A stretch of 64,000 nucleotides of DNA from NCBI GenBank assembly GCA_021613335.1, contig JAJTWR010000299.1:722501-786500 (forward strand), in the 5' to 3' direction. The notes under the pieces were generated by a model. The model was not told the DNA's origin. It saw only the letters and a list, made by a program, of their open reading frames with translations, and did not search any database. This stretch comes from Whitmania pigra. Lineage: Eukaryota > Annelida > Clitellata > Hirudinida > Haemopidae. The position numbers and the translations under genes are program-made. This document shows, one piece after another, positions 21,566-33,096 of the stretch. The first letter of the stretch is position 1. Every line of letters begins with the position of its first letter.

Positions 21566-24388
21566 ATGACTAACCTCGACGCTTCCGAACTCGGTGCCAT
21601 TGAATTTTTAAGTAGCTTGAGACATGTTTCCACTGAGCAGGCAGAGGCGTTGTTAAAAAACATTGAAATTGAGCCATTAACTTCGCATTTGAATGCGATT
21701 CAAAAAATGTTTTGGTTGGACAAGTGTGATATGATGAGTTCTGATAAAATGATTTCATTAAACTTTGTTTATATACTCATTCGTCTGCTTAAATGGGAGA
21801 AGATATCAAACTTTAAATTGGTATACAAAGTTCACGGATGTTTGATGGCTTTTTGTTGTTACCCTAAGCAAAGAAAATTATTAGTTAAAACGAGCTATGG
21901 AAAGGCCCTTGCTGAGATTCTGGTGAGATATAACGAAAAAGATATTTTATCTCATAAGAAAATCGACCATAAAACTGATTCTCATTTCTTGATATATTGG
22001 TTCTTTCCTAGGTTACCTCTATCGGAATGCTATGGAGACAAATACTTCATGTGCTCGAAAATGTTATTTGGGTTCGCATATGATTTCGAAGAGTCAAGGC
22101 AAGATTTCGTATCCATGCTCAACGTCACATTTCGACCAGTTTACGAACTATGTCAACGTGCAAACTGTGTAGAATGCTATTTTATTCTGTTAAAATTGGT
22201 TTACTGGGCAAACGCATTCGACGTGCTAACATCGTTGGTGGACATCAACAAACTCATCGATTTCGTAAAGAAATTGTTACAATCGGATAAATATTCAAAA
22301 TTTGGACTAGCATTCGTGCATACTTTGATTAGTAAATATTTAGAGTTATTTCGCAGAGAGAAAATTCATGAAATATTAGACAATGCCCATTCAGTTGCAG
22401 ATCCAACTTCGAATAATTGGGTTGCAAAAATTCTTCAAATCTTGGCCGCTTGCGATGATGATTCGATGGTCAAAATGTTTCATTACTGCGTCAAAGATGG
22501 ATCATTCTCTTCGACAATTCACCTTCGAGCAGAACTAGTGCGGGCGATGCTGGAATTTTTGTTGCCTTATTTAAAAGGAAGAAATTCCGATTTGAATGCT
22601 CATTACTCGCAACTCACAAGTTTTATGAGAGTATCGTTGAATCTACCGAAAGACGATGGATATCAAGTATCAAAGCCAATGGCTGTACCTGCACATGGAA
22701 TTAAAACATTCAGATCTCTGTTGAGTTTTGTTCTCCAAACGCATGACGTTTTTCTGGCGGAAGGTGATCGTATTTCTGATAATTTCAATCATGAGACTAT
22801 ATTGAGACCTCAGTCTCAAAAAGAAATAAGCCTAGGGTTATATCAATCGCCCTCCCTAAATGCAATTCTCGACCCTGGGCAGTGGACTCATGAGCCGAAC
22901 AAGAACACCGTGGATCAGTCCTTAATGTTACTTTCGATATTGCATGAAGTGAATGAGAATTGGGGTGTTTTATTTTGTTCACTTGCGTCAGAGCCCCTCG
23001 TTGAAAGGGATTGTTTTATCAGCAATCAACTGACTTATAAGTTAATAGACATGATTGACAAAAATCTTATCAGTCATCGCTTGAAGCCATCAAGGCATTT
23101 GCTCTCCCACATTACTAAATATTACTTCTTAGTCCCGTTTTGGATACGCAAGAAACTGTTTAAAGTTAGTATCCGTTTTAACCCGAAGGACACTCTTGAG
23201 AAGAGTTTTACTGTTTCTCGAAAAAATACCCTCGAATTTGTAACTCAGAATGTAGGCACAATGATGGATTTTAAAGAAAGCACTTGGAACTTGGAATTTG
23301 AAAACGAAGTCGGATCAGGTAGAGGTCCTGCCAAAGAATTTTTTGCCGAATTTTCACGTGACTGCGAAAGGTATGATCCAGATATCTGGATCGGTGAACC
23401 AACCGTGGATTCAAATGGAGTTCTTTATTCCCATTCACCTTGCGGACTGTTTTTCTCACCGATGCCTTTCCACTTTTTAGAATCGGAATTAAAATTAGAA
23501 GCGATGGGGCTTATTATGGGAAAATCTCTGTTAGATGGCTATATCATGGACATGAACCTCAGCAAGGCCTTCTTCAAATGCATAAAGGGGTGTTCTCCAA
23601 GTGTACAAGAACTGACGCTTATTGATATCAAAGATATCATGCCATCACTTTACGAATTCGTTATAAAGCTCGTCGATGTCTTGAGAATGAAGAATGCCAT
23701 CAAAAATGATCGGTCACTTACCGCAGACGAAAGTTCAAAAATGATTTCTGAAATTATGATAGATGGAGTCTCCTTTGATGAACTATGCATTAATTTCACG
23801 CTTCCCGGATATCCAGAGATTGAAATGAAGGAAGGAGGTTACGACACGTTTTTGACAATTGATAATCTCGAAGAATATTTGCAACGATTGACTTGGTGCT
23901 TACTGTACAAAGGTCCTCAGCAAAGAATAGAAGCTTTCAAGCACCATCTTTCTGAGCTTATACCTACCAAGAGGCTGGAAATGTTTTATCCTGAAGAAAT
24001 TGATCAATTGATCTGCGGTATAAAAAGAGAGCAATGGACAGTGAGTTATTTGAACGAGAGCTGCATTCTTGAAAATGGTCTGACAGCGGACAGCCCAGTC
24101 GTGCAATATTTATTTGAAGTGCTCTCTTCATTTTCAGTCAAAGAACAGCGACAATTTCTACAATTCGTCACAGGCACACCCAGACTGCCCCGTGGGGGTT
24201 TAAAAAATCTACTGCCCAGCCTGTCAATAATCTGTGAGACTTTACACGATGATCCCGATATGCGTCTCCCTTCCTCCAGAACATGTTTTAACGTGCTCAT
24301 TATGTCCAATTACAGCAGCAAAGACATTCTCAAGGAAAAGCTTCTTCTCGCCATAACAGAAGGAGTTGATTCGTTTCAATTCGTGTAG
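21566..24388 (+). CDS. Intronless HECT-type E3 ubiquitin ligase, TRIP12/Ufd4-like
   Basis: HECT ligases take ubiquitin from an E2 onto a catalytic cysteine and pass it to substrates. The first ATG in this frame is at 21566, giving 940 residues. The frame is open from 21500 without an earlier ATG, and TTTTAG at 21522-21527 could be an acceptor for a 5' exon. Residues 1-550 are helical and armadillo-like, with no named repeat recognised. The HECT domain occupies about residues 590-940. It contains ENEVGSGRGPAKEFFAEFS, FTLPGYPEIE, the FYPEEIDQLICG motif, RQFLQFVTGTPRLP and the catalytic Cys907 in LPSSRTCFN. The RQFLQFVTG and YSS motifs match TRIP12/HECTD1 relatives more than NEDD4. TRIP12 proper is about 2,000 residues, so this is a short form. 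AATAAA at 24601 is a likely poly(A) signal. A single 2.8-kb exon is odd among intron-rich neighbours. Confidence 0.88.
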   Translation: MTNLDASELGAIEFLSSLRHVSTEQAEALLKNIEIEPLTSHLNAIQKMFWLDKCDMMSSDKMISLNFVYILIRLLKWEKISNFKLVYKVHGCLMAFCCYPKQRKLLVKTSYGKALAEILVRYNEKDILSHKKIDHKTDSHFLIYWFFPRLPLSECYGDKYFMCSKMLFGFAYDFEESRQDFVSMLNVTFRPVYELCQRANCVECYFILLKLVYWANAFDVLTSLVDINKLIDFVKKLLQSDKYSKFGLAFVHTLISKYLELFRREKIHEILDNAHSVADPTSNNWVAKILQILAACDDDSMVKMFHYCVKDGSFSSTIHLRAELVRAMLEFLLPYLKGRNSDLNAHYSQLTSFMRVSLNLPKDDGYQVSKPMAVPAHGIKTFRSLLSFVLQTHDVFLAEGDRISDNFNHETILRPQSQKEISLGLYQSPSLNAILDPGQWTHEPNKNTVDQSLMLLSILHEVNENWGVLFCSLASEPLVERDCFISNQLTYKLIDMIDKNLISHRLKPSRHLLSHITKYYFLVPFWIRKKLFKVSIRFNPKDTLEKSFTVSRKNTLEFVTQNVGTMMDFKESTWNLEFENEVGSGRGPAKEFFAEFSRDCERYDPDIWIGEPTVDSNGVLYSHSPCGLFFSPMPFHFLESELKLEAMGLIMGKSLLDGYIMDMNLSKAFFKCIKGCSPSVQELTLIDIKDIMPSLYEFVIKLVDVLRMKNAIKNDRSLTADESSKMISEIMIDGVSFDELCINFTLPGYPEIEMKEGGYDTFLTIDNLEEYLQRLTWCLLYKGPQQRIEAFKHHLSELIPTKRLEMFYPEEIDQLICGIKREQWTVSYLNESCILENGLTADSPVVQYLFEVLSSFSVKEQRQFLQFVTGTPRLPRGGLKNLLPSLSIICETLHDDPDMRLPSSRTCFNVLIMSNYSSKDILKEKLLLAITEGVDSFQFV

Positions 24389-24600
24389 AAGATCAGTTTA
24401 TTGTCATTCACTCAGAAACCTCCGTAAATATATTTTCGATTTATTAATCATGTTTAATTAATATTAATGAGGCAAATATACTTGTGACAAAAACAATTTA
24501 CGGTGTATTATTAGTTTAGTAGCGTTGTTTTGCTTAGAAATGGCCAAAAAAATTCGAAAAAAAAGATAAAGTTCGACCAACAATCTGTTTTAGTTTATTA

Positions 24601-24606
24601 AATAAA
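24601..24606 (+). terminator. Poly(A) signal AATAAA after the HECT gene
   Basis: Canonical hexamer about 210 bases downstream of the HECT stop codon, in AT-rich 3' UTR-like sequence. Confidence 0.5.
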
Positions 24607-25121
24607 GCAGTGATTTAGACACTTAACTGGTGCGATAAATACCTAAGCATAATGCTCTTTACAGAAATTGGATTTAATAATTCCCAGATTAGAGTATAAA
24701 GATTAACTGGCAAAAAATTTTAATAAGACAAAAATTATACCACCAAATGAAGTAGAAATTGGACGTTGTTATGTTTTGAGCATTTTTATAATTAGCTTTT
24801 ACTTAATTTTTAATTCTTGAACCTGAATGTCGTTCCGATGCATTAGGGCCTACTTGAACCACTACATAAAATGAATAAAATCATTCACAACAATCATTTT
24901 CCAACCGACGTCATCTTGAAATAATTCTTGTCACATGCTTCGACAACTAACAATGAAATACATTAGCATAATAACCTATTTACCAATCGAAATATTGCCA
25001 GTAATATTAATACATACCTCAAAATGTTAATTCGTCAATAATAACAATATTGATAATTATTATTATTATTTAATTAAAACTACTTAATAATGTTCACTTA
25101 TTCATTTTGCAGGAATAACAG

Positions 25122-25184
25122 GACAGAAGCGATGACGGCAACGTTACGCGTCACGTTCGTAATCCGACCTACCAAGCTTTGTAA
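25122..25184 (+). other. Possible orphan terminal exon ending in NPTY
   Basis: After AACAG at 25117-25121 a 20-codon frame runs to TAA, reading DRSDDGN...RHVRNPTYQAL. It looks like a short cytoplasmic tail with an NPxY-type motif. No upstream exons were found. The stronger nearby acceptor (TTTTGCAG, ending 25112) would put a stop in this frame. Speculative. Confidence 0.15.
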
Positions 25185-25314
25185 TGCTTTACAAATGAAT
25201 TACAACAATGCTCAAGTGAAATTAGAATCAAATTAAAGTGATTTTGCGATTAATTGCCCTAATTGTTATAATTCATACAAAGAAAACATTCTAAAAACGC
25301 TGGAACGCAATAAG

Positions 25315-25320
25315 TTTATT
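25315..25320 (-). terminator. Poly(A) signal for the kinase gene
   Basis: TTTATT on the plus strand (AATAAA on minus), about 545 bases beyond the kinase stop codon. The interval would be the 3' UTR. Confidence 0.4.
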
Positions 25321-25863
25321 GATAAACACGAGACAAAGATACATCGGCCACACATCGACAACGTACCGAGATGTAACCACTGAAAACGGTGGTGATGGGT
25401 CAGAAGCAGAAAACAAATTTGACGTCGAACGAATGTAAACGTGTCTATGAATGGAACGACAAGAGATGGTGGTGAAGATTCGAATGGTGTTAATGCCCTC
25501 ACATCTTACGAACAAGTCCGATCTACTTACTTACCAAGTTACTTCATCGAACATCAACAATAGCGGGTTCCCAATCAACGGACAGAGAGACCGGTACAAA
25601 GCTTAAAACCGACGAAAATTCAGTTTTAATTGAATAAATAAAAAATTATCTGCAAATTCTACGAGACCGTGAAAACAAAATGGCGGCCATTCGCAAAATC
25701 CGAGGGAGGAGGCACGACCGGCACAGACCGACGGCCACTGTCAGATGAAGTCTCGACTGATCCCGAACAGCAACGACACGACTAACTCTGATGTCACGAC
25801 ACCGACGCGAACAAGAAATTGTCACCGAGAATCCCGGGGGCACGCCCAAAAAGACTCGACTCT

Positions 25864-28800
25864 TCAGGTCCTCAAATTTCTTCTCTTGGCAGGTGGCTCT
25901 TTGCCCGCGCTTTCCTCCAAAGACCGCTTGATGCCGTTTCGCGTCCTCCTGCAGATCGGTTCTTCGGGAGTGCTCGGGGAAGGAAGTTTAGGCGGACGTT
26001 CGTTCTCGTCGGAAGCGTTCGCCGGTTGTCTGATGTAAGGGTTCGCTCTGGCAGCCTTTCTCCTCGCTCTGATCTGCTTCGGAGCGTTTCGAGGCACGGC
26101 TTCCTCGGTCGCCTTCTCTTCGGTCGTCCGGTTTTCTTTGAGCTCGGATTTCTGCTTGTTGTTGCCGTCGGAGCTGTCTATGCCCGAATCTTGCTGCAGG
26201 GATGAAATTTGAAGGTTGGTCGGTTAAGATAATGCAGTGTGATTAATTAAGTCTCTAAATATTAACGATTACTCGAGTGACATTTCAGTAAGAGTTAAAA
26301 GCAACAGAGAACATTAAATGCTAACATTAGTTCCTCTGGATCTCGAGTTGAGGTTGTGACTCGGAAGACGACGAGCTTCCACGGATTCCCGTTGACAAAC
26401 TGCAGCTATTTCCAGCAGACTGACATCTCTCCTATCCACCCTCTCGAGCATTTTACTTTTTTAATGTAAAAAATTAATTGCAATTAATTAGTTCTAGCAA
26501 ATATAAAATATGAACGCCCGATCTAAAATCGAACCGTTAGAAATAATAAAGATGAAATAATCACCAAATCATGCCAACGAGATCACCAGAAAGAGAGATG
26601 TCCTTGTCCACCGAGGGATGTATGACCGAGAAGAAAAGACTCTGACCGACCAAACCTCGGCCTTTCGCTTCGTCGATTCTGTTTAGTAGAGCCTGCAGAG
26701 CTTTTGTGCATAGAGTCGTTCGTGGTAGGAGCTGCAACGAAAAAAGTTAATATTAATTCATTAATTAATTAATTACAACAGGAAACAAAGTTTGTACGGT
26801 TAAATGGACGAACGAAATTCCTTGCTCACCGTGACGCAAAACGTGATCCCCAGAACAAAGATGTCTGCCTGAAGATTGTAGGACTCGTCGAACAAAACCT
26901 CTGGAGAATGGTAACCTGTCGTGCCCACGATGTCGTCGCTTACGATTTTGTCCCCCTCAACCAGTCGTGCCATGCCCAGGTCAATTACCTTCACCTCCAC
27001 TTTTTCCAGAGTTCCGTAGTTGTCTCTGAACATCTTTGGAGCAAAAATAACCTTTTTAAATTTAAATACTTGATAAAAAATAATGTTTTTTAAATTAAAA
27101 CCATCAATTTAATTTCAGACTTAAAGGTCAAATAGACAGGTATCATCTAGACGCAAATCGACCGTCAAAGGACGAAGCGACAGTTCATGCTCACCCCCGT
27201 GATGAGAACATTTTCAGGTTTGAGATCCTGGTGTATGATGTTCTTCTTGTGCAGGCAGTGCATGGCAATGGATATGCTGTGCCACAGATCGAACGTGACG
27301 TGCAATGGAATGCTTTCGTCCTGGTACAGTTGGAGAAGGTTCTTTATTCCGGCCTCCGTTACTATCACCAGGTGCCCCTTGCTGGGATTTTCTCTGTCGG
27401 GGACCGCGGCCACTCCGAACACCTGCAGCGTTGTCCTCATTATGGGATCCTTGGCAAGGCTGAAAATAAATCCAAGTTTCAAGACTGAAAAATGTTATGC
27501 TCGACTCATCTATCATTAATGACAGGTTCAGAGATGTCGTTGGGGAGTAAGTGGGAACAACCACCCTTTGGCATTTGGCCAGAAGCAATAAAAGGTCATT
27601 CTCTCAACTTGAGCAAGAGTTTGCATTCCCTGGGAAAATGCCAAAAAGACGACACTGGGATGGCTCAGGTGTGAGACAAGGTGAAGGTATAATAATTTAT
27701 AATGGCACATAAATGCATAATGACAATGGACACTCTTCGTGAACTCACCATAAAAGTTCAATTTCGTGGAAAGTCAGATCCAGTGCGTCGTCGGAGTTGT
27801 TGAGAACAGTTTTGACGGCCGCATCGACGGGGAGATCGTTGTACATGACGGTACATTTCTGTACTATGCCCTCTCCTCCTTTGCCCAGCGTGGGGCCGTA
27901 ATGTATGTCGGAGTGTTCAAACACGTGGAGGTATAAATTATGCTGCAAATAATAGTTTCTCCTTGCAACACATCAAATTCAAACAATATTGCAATATTGA
28001 AGCATGTGAATCCACAAAATTGTACCTTTTTCAGTTTTGCTAACAATCTTTTAATCTTCTTCTCTAGAACATCCATGTCGGCCGTTTGAGCCGGAGGGAC
28101 GTCTATTTTTTCTGATGTTTAAGGATAACAACAATGAAATTAATGGCAATGCTAAACCATTTTAATTAAAAGTACTTATTAAGAGTAATTAATTAATTAC
28201 ACAAGTTCATTGTAGCATCAGATAATTTTACTTCAACAGATGAAGCACATATATCACAAAGTGTAAATTTCTAATAAAGATTGCTTAAAAATTAGTAATG
28301 TTTCACATAAGGTCTATTTTAAAAAACGATGCAAGAAGTTTAAGCCACCTAAACAATGTGACTACATACTGCATTTACTGCAGAACTTAACCTTAAAAAA
28401 GATTGGAAAATCTGACATAACGTTTTTGCCAGACAATTTCGCATTCTTTTGTCTAGGCAAAGCATAATATAAATCATTACAAAATTTGTACCCATGGGAA
28501 TGATTCCGTCAGTTGAACTTAGATAGTATATTGTTATTTTAAGCTATGAAAAACAACTTTAAAATGTATTCGCGGCAATGTTTGGTTTGAAGCTTATTAC
28601 ATCGTCAACAACGACATTAAATAGCGTAGGCCTGCTAATTCAAAAATGTTAAAATATACTAACGCATATTTTTGTTATCAGTGTCATCGATAAAATACTC
28701 GCTAGATGAAAACGATGAACTTTCATCAACTTCTGGCATCCCATCAGGGCTAAATTGTAATTTTTGGAGTTTTCGAGTTAGTACGTCAAATACCTTCATG

Positions 28801-29539
28801 ACAACCGCCATAACATAGCCCTGAAAACAAACATCGAATCGCCATTTGAATAAAGGACATGTTCCTATTTTAAATTCTAAATACTATCTTATATTATTTT
28901 ACATATATTAAGCTGGTAATGCAATACTATGAAGAGTTTGATCGTTATAATTGTAACCTTAAATGAGGCTTTCGATTTAAAAATATTGTATGGCTCTAAG
29001 CCGTTTTTCAAACAGTTGAATGAGGATCGAAATAAAAACTAAATTGTATTAATTTAAATGTCCTAATTTGAAGCTCTTGTTGAAATCCGGAAATGCTTAT
29101 AATTGGCTCAACAAAATATAATTATTTCGCGAGTTTCTTAGTCATGATATTACAGCACCTGCTGATAAAACCTTTCCTTAAGTAACTATCCCTTTTTCGC
29201 TATTTAGCCATAACAAATAGTTATAGATCCTATATAGGTCGACCAGCTAATCTTCTTGATCTAGCCATTGAGTTCTAGTTATAATAGATAGTCCAGCGGA
29301 GAATATTGGCGTAAAACTAATTTTCGGGTAATCGGGATAGCCTCTGACACATTTCTTTGATTCGGAATTGCAGTACGGGAACGGCTTTGATATCACCTTT
29401 GTTATTCAACGGACGTTAATACTGTATTACATACAAACAAAACACGCACCCCTGCTTGCATTTCCCGTTTTGGACAAACAATTTCATCCTTTGCTTTTTC
29501 CAACATGTTCCTACTTGCTTTATTTATAATGCGTAACAT
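25864..29539 (-). CDS. Divergent Ser/Thr-like protein kinase, 537 aa, nine exons
   Basis: Exons in order: 29539-29450, 28820-28664, 28102-28026, 27942-27749, 27459-27195, 27033-26830, 26731-26565, 26455-26326, 26193-25864. They join in phase throughout (1,614 nt with stop). Residues 1-110 form a helical, charged N-terminal region with no known domain. The kinase domain covers about 124-425. It has a glycine loop GKGGEG (128-133), AAVK with Lys152, a helix-C Glu in FHEIE (168 or 170), HQDLKPEN (249-256), DLG (279-281) and SPE (304-306). The catalytic Asp, Lys and metal-binding Asp are kept, so activity is possible despite HQD and DLG. The C-terminal 110 residues are basic and disordered, with KEPPAKRRNLRT resembling a nuclear signal. 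I do not recognise the subfamily. The first exon and the acceptor before residue 385 are the weakest joins. Confidence 0.75.
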
Positions 29540-30178
29540 GAACACATTGAAACAAAATCAATTTGACAAAAGTTGACTCTAAATTGCCACACATCTCACA
29601 TACTCATGTATTGCTCGTTATTGGGATTATCTAGGCAAGATCTTTTTGAAAATCATAAAAAGCAAGTTATAATTTTTACAATATTCTAATTACATTGAAT
29701 AAAGTTATTAAAGTACATTGCAAATAAAAAATAAAGACACCAATATAGAAATGTAATTAATTTTATCCAAACAAACTTGTTTTATTCAAGAATGTAGTCA
29801 CAAATGTACTCGATAAAAACGAATGATTTTGTTGAATGGTCCATGAGGCTCTGTTAGCTCAGAAGCGAATGTTTAAATTGGAAAGTAGCTGTTGAAAGCA
29901 CGAAATTAATTAGCTAGTCTAATAATGGGTTTCTAAGTTTTGAGGCAATATTTTCATCCTTGGACATGTATTTGATGATGTATGCATTACAAATAATAGC
30001 TTTGAATCCGTTTGCCCTTTATTTATATCAATTATTTAAATATCATTATTTATATCATTTAACAAATTCGCAATTTAACTTTGAAATTATTTCATCAGAG
30101 AATACTTTTAAAACATTAAAAAAACAATTTTTAAAATTAAAAATTTTATAGTTTTTATTGTTAAGGTAAGGTTGTTTC
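29540..30178. other. Intergenic between kinase 5' end and BPI-like 3' end
   Basis: AT-rich. TTTATT at 30154-30159 (AATAAA on minus) could be the poly(A) signal of the BPI-like gene. Nothing else was recognised. Confidence 0.4.
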
Positions 30179-30404
30179 AGAAACGGAAACCACGCGTTCA
30201 AGTGACGATAGAACATACTTGATGCACAATCTAGATCACGCTAAAATGTCTCTTAGAAATTTCATCCATCGCTACCAAGAATTTTCCAAAGTATGTGAGC
30301 GGAACAGCATTCCCCTTCCAACCCCGCGCATCTCATCAGTTGACGGCGCCTTTTCCACCATCGGCACCAGTTCGTCTCAGTCTTCTCAGGCTCCCCAAAA
30401 TTAA
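30179..30404 (+). other. Exon-like 74-codon open segment, plus strand
   Basis: TTGTTTCAG (ending 30180) precedes an open frame to TAA at 30402-30404 with balanced composition, including SLRNFIHRYQEFSKVCERNS and IPLPTP. An internal donor-like GTATGT follows FSK. There is no upstream partner and no family match. It faces the region where the minus-strand BPI-like gene should have its last exon, so one of the two readings must be chance. Confidence 0.2.
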
Positions 30405-30595
30405 TTTTATCCAGCTTGTACAAAAGTTTAAGTTTTCAAATGGATCGTTTGTTTCCAGGCCTGGTCATTTTCATCTTTCTCAATTTCGCCATCCAGTCAG
30501 AAATGGGATAAATTAAGGAACACTCTAAAGAACTTGTCATTCACAGTTATCCAGGTACTTTGGAGACAATTTCTTTGAATCACTAGGATAAATAC

Positions 30596-33012
30596 CACAA
30601 ACTCCTTTCTGATGTGGCCCATGAACATTTCTTTGTAGTCCAGAATTTCTCCGTTGAACTCTTCCGCATCGAAGTTTGCGTCGTCGGAGTTTGAAGCTTC
30701 AAAATCAAAGTCCTCGAGCGCAATTCTTAACCTGTTGTAACTCAGAGAAACTCCAAAGAGAGCAGTGGCAGCGAAGGTGATATTGATGGAGTGACCCTGG
30801 ACTCAGAAGAGCTAGTTCAACCGAACCAGATGCGGATGTCAAGATTCCTTTCGGGGAAATGGAGACGACGGGAGCTTCGGGTGCGTTGATCTTGATGCAG
30901 GATTATCAGTCATGAGCCAATCATATGGGCAGATTTCCCATAAGTCCTGACAATGATAATTGAACTAAAATAAACAAAATGCATATATAAAAAAAACAGG
31001 TAGACCTTATGATAGATGTAACAGCATTAATTGATAAAATTATATGAATTGAATGACTTAAAATATGAATCAGTCATAGAGTAATTCATAGCTGCAATTA
31101 TGCATTTGGAATAAGTTATGCGTTTAAACCAACAATTAAAAAGATTAAAAGTGAGTAAATAACTTTCAACATTAGGTAAGTACTTACTTTGGCTTTCCTC
31201 ACAAACGACAGATCAGACAGTGTTCTCTTGTGCCAGACCCTCAGAGCGCTTTGGATTACCTCTTCTGATATGGCGAATCCAACATTCTTCAGCCTTCAGC
31301 TGGGAGTTCCATTATTAATAACAACTTAATTCAGTAATAAAATATAAGCTCTCAGTAATGTAATCGTAAAACCTAAATTATGTAGAAAAGTCATTATTTA
31401 AGCATTATCAGTGAGTTTTTTCATGAAGGTCCTTTCAGTATTGTATGATTAGGAAGCATTATTTATCAACTAAGAAACTATCATTGAAGAGCTGAATAAT
31501 ACAATGCAATGATTGAAGAATAAATTGATAAAAAAATGTAAACAAAAATTGAGTTTAAGAATTTAATAAAAAATGGAAGCTTATGTAAAGTAGAACAACA
31601 TACATTTTTAATAACTAATTTTATTTAATATTGTTCAAATTTGTTTACGAATATTAATAATTGTACAAATAAAATAGTGGCCTCAAATAAATCTCAAACA
31701 AACCTTGAGATTTTCAGTCTCCGTCAAACCTTCCATTGAGGTGGCCTCTGATCGAGTCCTTGCCCACGATGACTGTCTTGTTTATATGGTAATTTAGTGT
31801 CAGAGGTCCATATTGCAGGGGCTTCAGAAAACTTAATTTCTCCTCAATGACGTAGTTTGTAGAGTCAATCACGTTTTCACATGTAGCATGTTCCAAATCA
31901 GTCTTCAGTTCTTGATTGTCTCTAAGAAAGTAATATAAGAAAGACCTTAATACCAACAGCAACATAGGCACTAAATTATTGCTGCGGCATTAATAAAACT
32001 GTTGAATTATTAAAATCTAAATTATTAAATCTATAAACTCATTACAAAAGGCAACTAGTCGTTCCGGAAATGTAGAAGTTGAAAGAATAGGCAGATAAAT
32101 CAGTTAATTGGATTACTTATTTCTCAATCCATTTGAAGCTCAACTAACAGTTCTCGAAACGACATGTGGGCTGACTTATTGGGTTTTAAGTTTGAGCGTT
32201 TTGCGGTGATAATAATGCTCATAATGCAACTCAGTCTGTATTACCTATATGTATTAGTGAGTGTTCATAGGCGGGAAAAGCAACATAAACAGTCGTGTGA
32301 CTAGCGCACTCAAAAGATCGGCTAAATACAAACGAACCGTCCATGAACATTCTTAGAAACAACATTCTTACATTCAAACAACATTCCTAGCCTCTGCTTC
32401 TTAATAAGATTCATGACGCATACAACAAGATGCCATTAATGCACAGGTAATGCATTAATTCAAGCGAATGAAAACTGAATAGAAAGCAATACTCACCTAA
32501 CGATCTTATTCCAGAGAGATATTTTTCCAAAATAATGATTGAGTTGCTTGATAGATGCCCTGCAATCCTTGGCCAATGGCATGCCATCCTCTGTGACTTC
32601 AACAAGCTTATGTTTATCCCGCTGACTACTGTTAATACTTTCTTTAGTCTGTCTCTTAACTCAAAAGTCCAACTGAAATTGACCTTGAAAGAACTCTCGT
32701 TCATGGCAACATGGATTCCTTTTCCAGGATCCATTAAGATTGTGGGGCTCCTAGGCTCATGTCTGATATCTGATCATTATTATTAAGATCTGTTATTAAG
32801 AATTTTGGTGCCTAATTAGTTTATAACTATAAGATACCAACTTTTAATATTTTCACTTAAGTGATTAAAATAGTTTGAGATGTCATTTTAAAAATTTTTT
32901 ATTTGTATTTCAAAATGTTTTCAGTCTCACTGGTAAACTCCAACTTGTAGTCATTGAACAAATAGTACTGCCCGTTGGCAAGCTGAACCGTTGCCTTGCG
33001 GAGCAGGTAGAC
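30596..33012 (-). pseudogene. BPI/LBP-family lipid-binding protein, frameshifted and N-terminally incomplete
   Basis: BPI/LBP proteins are secreted, boomerang-shaped, lipid- or LPS-binding proteins. Exons: 33012-32931, 32769-32497, 31921-31730, 31293-31188, 30946-30596. Seen features are the PGKGIHVAMN and NFSW strand pair and the two cysteines of the family disulphide, in KDCRASI and ATCENV, 36 residues apart (about 40 in mammalian BPI). YGPLTLNY and the second-barrel start VGFAISEEVIQSAL follow, then NAPEAPVVSISP and LSYNRLRIALED. Similarity jumps frame near 32600-32612, and twice near 30893-30906 and 30793-30812. The last two compensate each other, with a stop in the original frame between them. 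The first ~90 residues and signal peptide are not found, and the last exon is unclear. A decaying gene or assembly indels would both explain this. Confidence 0.65.
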
Positions 33013-33096
33013 CTGGAAGAGGTGTGATTAAGGTGGTGGAGTCAACTCCGCCCATCACTCTCCCACCATCAAATGATAATAAGTAAATATCTCTTA

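Noticed and set aside
32554..32640. A 48-base intron (GTATTA to CACAG) as the cause of the first BPI frame break
   Set aside because: Its length is a multiple of three, so it does not change frame, and it would remove conserved-looking residues (VVSGINISL).
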